Assembly: GCA_024734495.1 (NCBI GenBank)
Contig: JALMQS010000028.1
Location: 1 to 64,000 of the forward strand
Direction of reading: 5' to 3'
Length of the DNA: 64,000 nucleotides
Source of the DNA: Forficula auricularia
Taxonomy: Eukaryota > Arthropoda > Insecta > Dermaptera > Forficulidae
The notes under the pieces are model-generated. The model worked only from the letters and a program-made list of their open reading frames with translations. It was not told where the DNA came from and did no database searches. A program made the translations under genes and the position numbers. Of the stretch, positions 61,501 to 64,000 are shown piece after piece (position 1 is the first letter of the stretch; every line of letters begins with the position of its first letter).

Positions 61501-62810
61501 GATATATTAATGAGAAAATTAACTTCACTATTTCAAATTAGAAATATATAAATTCGGATATTATTTTCACTTAATATTTGACAAAATTCATCTGCATTCG
61601 TTTCGCGATCGAATCAAATACAGGAAACTTATGATTAATTAATGGCAAACACCTGGGGGGGGGGTCCAGATAGGATAGGGGTTAGCGCGCCAGCCTGCTA
61701 ACCAAGTGGACCCAGGTTCGCATCCGGCTAAAATCTGACCCGGGGGGTAGATACAAATAAACACCTAACACACGTGTTAACAGATCGGGCGCTCTGGACT
61801 GGGAGATTGAATATATAATATCTCAGATTTCAAATTCATTTGGTGATCCATATCAGTGTTTGATATAAAATGTGTCATGTGGGCCAATCGCGATATGATG
61901 CTGGATTATAGCTAAATGGATCAATCTTTTTCATTCTCTCTTGGTCCAGACTTAAGACTCAGCAGACTCCAATAGCTTCAACCAGCAGTAGTCTCGCGAT
62001 GTATATCTTGTTTAAAAAGCGCGATCAAAAACAATTCTCGTTAATATGTTAATTATTCTTTGATATATTAATGAGAAAATTAACTTAACTATAACAAATA
62101 ATAAGTCCCTAGCGTTTAGAAGCTACAGGACTGAGACAAACGGGACATTAATAATGTATAAATAAGGTAGGGACCCGTTAAAATGAAGAGGCTAAAAATA
62201 AAACCTTAGATAGGAATCATTAAAATCTAATTCATTGAGTAATAATAATGAGTGTCTACTCTATTTATATATAGATTCAAAAACATACTTTTGTTGAGAA
62301 TCGTTGATATAGGTTTCGATAAGAAGACTATACATTTCTGAATGTATATTTTCGATGGCAATTTGGAAACCATAAAAACATTTTGCCTCGGGAATTTGAA
62401 CTTCCTGGCTGAATCTTTCGACTAAATTTTCATTTACAATCCCATCAGAAGAGGCGAAGAATGCCAAGACATGAGAAATAAATTCTTTTTCATCTGAATT
62501 CAATTTGTCATTCCAATGTGTCAGATCCTAGAAAATATTAGAATTACATAGTTTTATATTATTTTATATTTTTTTATCAGCAAATTATGATAAAATTTGA
62601 AATTATAATAGATTATTCACTTACACTTGCAAGATTTACTTCTTCAGTTGTCCAGAAAGAAGCTACAGCCTTTTTATACATTTCCCAAATATCTTCATAT
62701 TCAAGAGGAAATATTACATATTTTCTTGAATTTTCTCTTAAAAGGGGCTCAAGTTCTTTGTTGAATTCTTTTTTTACTCTTGGTTTTTTAGGTGTTACAG
62801 ATTTAGAATC
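52378..62810 (-). CDS. RRM2: Ribonucleotide reductase small subunit (R2)
   Basis: Class Ia R2 protein that houses the diiron-tyrosyl radical and makes dNTPs with the large R1 subunit. Visible exons: 62810-62625, 62527-62289, 58822-58528, 57103-56951, 52524-52378, all GT-AG and phase-compatible, giving 339 residues plus stop. The N-terminal coding exon is not certain. In visible numbering the metal ligands are D90, E121, H124, E184, E218 and H221 with the radical tyrosine Y128, exactly at family spacing. The C-terminal radical-transfer tyrosine is Y321 (GEYQKM). The protein ends ELVFDQDF, shorter than the usual FTLDADF-type tail. A candidate first exon at 63883-63848 (ATG, 12 codons, CAG|GTATTT, correct phase) is possible but weak. 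Confidence 0.93.
53042..54858 (-). mobile_element. Internally deleted Helentron (helicase C-end + endonuclease)
   Basis: Subterminal inverted repeats AAGCTATTGCATAGC occur at both ends (53090-53104; complement at 54842-54856). On the minus strand the GC-rich 5' terminal region (54670-54850) is followed directly by a Pif1-type helicase C-terminus ([20 protein letters not shown], motif [10 protein letters not shown], motif [10 protein letters not shown]). Next comes an endonuclease/exonuclease/phosphatase domain ([34 protein letters not shown]). The 3' end has ggcagtccccgagtgcc. Frameshifts lie near 54450 and 53720. The Rep domain and the helicase front are missing. A fused endonuclease is the Helentron hallmark. 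Located in the last RRM2 intron. Confidence 0.85.
54859..55533 (+). mobile_element. TTAA-type MITE, truncated copy abutting Helentron
   Basis: Aligns with 46706-47424 from tagttgtttcgcgacaatac to ctgtctcaatttcaaaaaaat. TTAA at 54855-54858 precedes it, the first bases read AA rather than GG, and the right end is missing. The Helentron end lies exactly at its left edge. Confidence 0.75.
55605..55650 (+). ncRNA. Hammerhead core, partly decayed
   Basis: AGACTGATGA (core 55611-55617), stem II GGC/GCC plus AGA/TCT with a bulge, GAAAAATGTC. The core is preserved and a GUC triplet follows, but stem I pairing is minimal. Same family as 48905 and 63102 by flanks. Confidence 0.5.
55876..56340. mobile_element. 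hAT MITE with perfect TSD
   Basis: Ends CAGTGGTTCCCAACC on both strands and an 8-bp duplication ATTTAGGA (55868-55875, 56341-56348). Inside are two tandem units of about 110 bp with ctttaaaatctttaaacgtc. Non-autonomous; RRM2 intron. Confidence 0.9.
56951..57103 (-). CDS. RRM2: RRM2 fourth visible exon
   Basis: [21 protein letters not shown] and [19 protein letters not shown]. Acceptor TTTTAG, donor AAG|GTATAT, phase 0 on both sides. Confidence 0.95.
57283..57487. mobile_element. Short hAT MITE with palindromic TSD
   Basis: 205 bp, ends CAGGGGTTGGAAACC and complement CAGGGGTCGGCAACC, duplication CCCTAGGG at 57275-57282 and 57488-57495. Contains aaagccgcat repeats near its right end. Confidence 0.9.
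57561..58193 (+). mobile_element. TTAA-type MITE, 5'-truncated copy
   Basis: Aligns with the full copy from ttttgactgtttatgtaccg to the right end ggggaacaactacc, with TTAA at 58194-58197. The left 110 bp are absent. A 68-codon frame at 58056-58262 is partly inside it and is not a gene. Confidence 0.78.
58262..58312 (+). ncRNA. Hammerhead relic with strong stem II
   Basis: GGGAGAA/TTTCTCCC then GAAATGTTC. The CUGANGA box has become CAGTGAA, so the core is broken. Listed because stem II and the cleavage-side sequence are still clear. Confidence 0.35.
58528..58822 (-). CDS. RRM2: RRM2 exon with E184 and SRDEGLH
   Basis: [58 protein letters not shown]. Provides three of the iron ligands. Acceptor TTACAG, donor GAG|GTAAAT. 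Confidence 0.95.
58830..60130. other. RRM2 intron, mostly unassigned
   Basis: AT-rich with no coding signal. No repeat ends or target duplications were identified in 58830-60130. Confidence 0.4.
60140..60360. repeat. Inverted copy of the 40640-40870 repeat
   Basis: gattacttctccaccatcga, gatcatcttttgagtccttg and aattatttcaattcc match 40640-40870 in reverse. Class unknown. Confidence 0.5.
60530..60800. mobile_element. Foldback of hammerhead-bearing repeat
   Basis: aaggagacaataaaagagtg near 60568 faces cactcttttattgtctcctt at about 60771-60790, and the inner arms aattataaatt match. The right part holds a core with one substitution (60686-60740). Sister copy at 62960-63245. Confidence 0.7.
60686..60740 (+). 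ncRNA. Hammerhead core with one core change
   Basis: TAATAGA, CTGATAA (the essential G changed to A), stem II GAGG/CCTC intact, CGAAAC, ACTATAGCC (GUC triplet lost). Predicted inactive. Confidence 0.5.
61348..62105. mobile_element. Foldback with displaced duplicate arm
   Basis: gtttcctgtatttgattcga (61350) and its complement near 61612-61630 are arms around 61427-61546. The segment agtctcgcgatatatatctt...agaaaattaactt recurs as a direct copy at about 61989-62086. A SINE-like insert lies between the copies. Confidence 0.6.
61665..61985 (+). mobile_element. tRNA-derived SINE candidate (family 3)
   Basis: gataggataggggttagcgc (A-box-like) and cccaggttcgcatccgg (B box GGTTCGCATCC) are spaced as in a tRNA, followed by a body of about 250 bp. 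No clean target duplication found; it separates two copies of the surrounding foldback sequence. Confidence 0.5.
62289..62527 (-). CDS. RRM2: RRM2 exon with D, E/H ligands and radical Tyr
   Basis: Carries [37 protein letters not shown] and YINDSQQK. Contains D90, E121, H124 and Y128. Acceptor TTCTAG, donor AAAA|GTATGT, phase 2. Confidence 0.95.
62625..62810 (-). CDS. RRM2: RRM2 first visible exon
   Basis: [20 protein letters not shown], then [20 protein letters not shown] and [13 protein letters not shown]. The acceptor CTTTCAG shows another exon precedes it. Donor AGT|GTAAGT. Confidence 0.92.
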
Positions 62811-62959
62811 CTGAAAGATGATATACATTTTTCATCATTTTCTTAGAAATAAATGAATTTTATAATAAATGTAAACAAAAGTGGATTAAAATATTTAGTT
62901 AGTAATATTTGGTGTTTTTTCGTGAGTAGAATATAATAAAATGTTTATTATAAATTGAA

Positions 62960-63245
62960 AAGTAATGCAAGGCAGCCCAAGGATAGGGAAGAAAAAAATT
63001 GAATTGAAAGTTTTTTTGCCGAGAGTAGCAGAATTTTTATAAATTGAAGGAGACAATAAAAGAGTGTGTCTTCTGCTGGAATTATAAATTTTTAATTTAT
63101 TTATAACGAGAATATAGTTTCGAGAGCTTCCCCTCTTCATCAGTCTATTATAATTGATTCACAGGAATTAAACTATAGTCTCGTTATAAATAAATTAAAA
63201 ATTTATAATTTCAGCAGAAAACAGACTCTTTTATTGTCTCTTTCA
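62960..63245. mobile_element. Foldback of hammerhead-bearing repeat
   Basis: ggcagcccaaggataggg opens it. ttgccgagagtagcagaatt and ggagacaataaaagagtgtg near 63010-63068 face agactcttttattgtctctt near 63222-63241. The left arm holds the ribozyme at 63102-63153; the right arm keeps only actatagtctcgttataaat. Confidence 0.7.
63102..63153 (-). ncRNA. Hammerhead ribozyme core
   Basis: Minus strand: TTATAATAGA, CTGATGA, stem II GAG/CTC extended, CGAAAC, ACTATATTC, TCGTTATAA. Core complete. Stem I pairs GA with TC and TTATAA with TTATAA across a small loop. The triplet is UUC where sisters have GUC. Confidence 0.62.
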
Positions 63246-63249
63246 AGAA

Positions 63250-64000
63250 AAAAATTATTACATTTCCAAATAAGATGTATTTATTGGACTGTCATACTTT
63301 TTCTTCACTTTTCCTTTAAATTAAATTTATTATAAATTTGTTCAATGGGTAAAAAGTTGCCACCTATAAAATCCTGAGTTAAATGACTCCATTTAAACAT
63401 TTTCATCTTGAAAACGCAAGTCAATTTTATTGAAATTGAAATAATCTTTTTAATTATATAAATGGCTATCTTAGATATTTTTTATAAAACCTTAATTCAT
63501 TAGTGTGCTCAGTTACATGATGAAATATTGGTTCTTGGGAATCGAGAAAAAAACTTTATAATAAAAAACACGTTTTTTAGGTTTATTCTGAGTCGTTTCG
63601 CCTCTAACCGAAGTTTTCTCATGCTAGACATTAAGTATCTTAGTCAAACTATAATACAAGCTTTGTATTCATAGGTTGTTGTATTATCAACTTCCAACTA
63701 GTATTTCAGTAAATTTATCAAGTATTTTATTATTGTATATATTCATAAAATAAAATGTAAGGATAAATTTACTAATAAGTATGTATATTTTCTAGTTATC
63801 TAAAAATAAATCTTAAGTTAATCCTAAATTAATTCTTATCAAAATACCTGTTTATTTATAATAATTTGTAGTATTTTATTCATTTAAAAATTTCTATTTT
63901 GATAAGGATTTTAACTTTGAAAATTAAATATAATGTGATTTATTTTTTATTTTTTAGATACCCCCGCCCCGAGTAATGTTCAATTGGATAAAAAATATTT
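63250..64000. other. Right edge, likely RRM2 5' region
   Basis: Expected to hold or precede the RRM2 N-terminal exon. The only candidate is minus 63883-63848 (ATG, 12 open codons, CAG|GTATTT in the right phase), which lacks recognizable R2 N-terminal sequence. Otherwise AT-rich and featureless. Confidence 0.35.

Noticed and set aside
1936..62810. Nucleotide-metabolism gene cluster
   Set aside because: TYMP and RRM2 are both in deoxynucleotide metabolism, but they are more than 30 kb apart, on opposite strands, with a helicase between; two genes are not evidence of a cluster.

Overview
This is a nuclear, intron-rich, AT-rich animal window carrying three conserved protein genes in a very dense bed of transposable elements. 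It is most likely from an arthropod. The grounds are spliced animal-type genes with GT-AG introns, an arthropod-style TATA + TCAGTA start region, and repeat families of kinds common in arthropod genomes (Helentron, pogo, hAT, RTE/R1 LINEs, a 'gaagtcggtt' foldback repeat). The species cannot be named from the sequence alone.

Layout. (1) 1936-17844, plus strand: a complete seven-exon thymidine phosphorylase gene (TYMP), 444 residues. Its 7.5-kb second intron holds a LINE end, a hAT element with a nested solo LTR, and a 1.6-kb foldback element. (2) 17845-22136: convergent intergenic region with a broken retrotransposon gag and a MULE-like element flanked by a 9-bp duplication. (3) 45102-22137, minus strand: a DDX43-like DEAD-box RNA helicase in ten exons, with many insertions in its introns. 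Two of its exon junctions do not keep frame as written. (4) 45103-52377: intergenic region with ribozyme-bearing foldbacks, a TTAA-flanked MITE and several LINE fragments. (5) 62810-52378, minus strand: ribonucleotide reductase small subunit (RRM2) in five visible exons; the N-terminal exon is not certain. Its last intron carries an internally deleted Helentron, and other introns carry hAT and TTAA-type MITEs.

TYMP (pyrimidine salvage and catabolism) and RRM2 (dNTP synthesis) both act on deoxynucleotides, but they are separated by a helicase gene and lie on opposite strands, so no functional cluster is claimed.

The most striking non-gene signal is a set of hammerhead-ribozyme cores (CUGANGA, stem II, GAAA). 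The best ones have a self-complementary stem III (ACGU, AUAU or ACUAUAGU type) and a matching stem I. They sit in several different interspersed repeat families without visible ORFs, usually as inverted pairs. They resemble the minimal type-I hammerheads known from Penelope-like elements and retrozymes.
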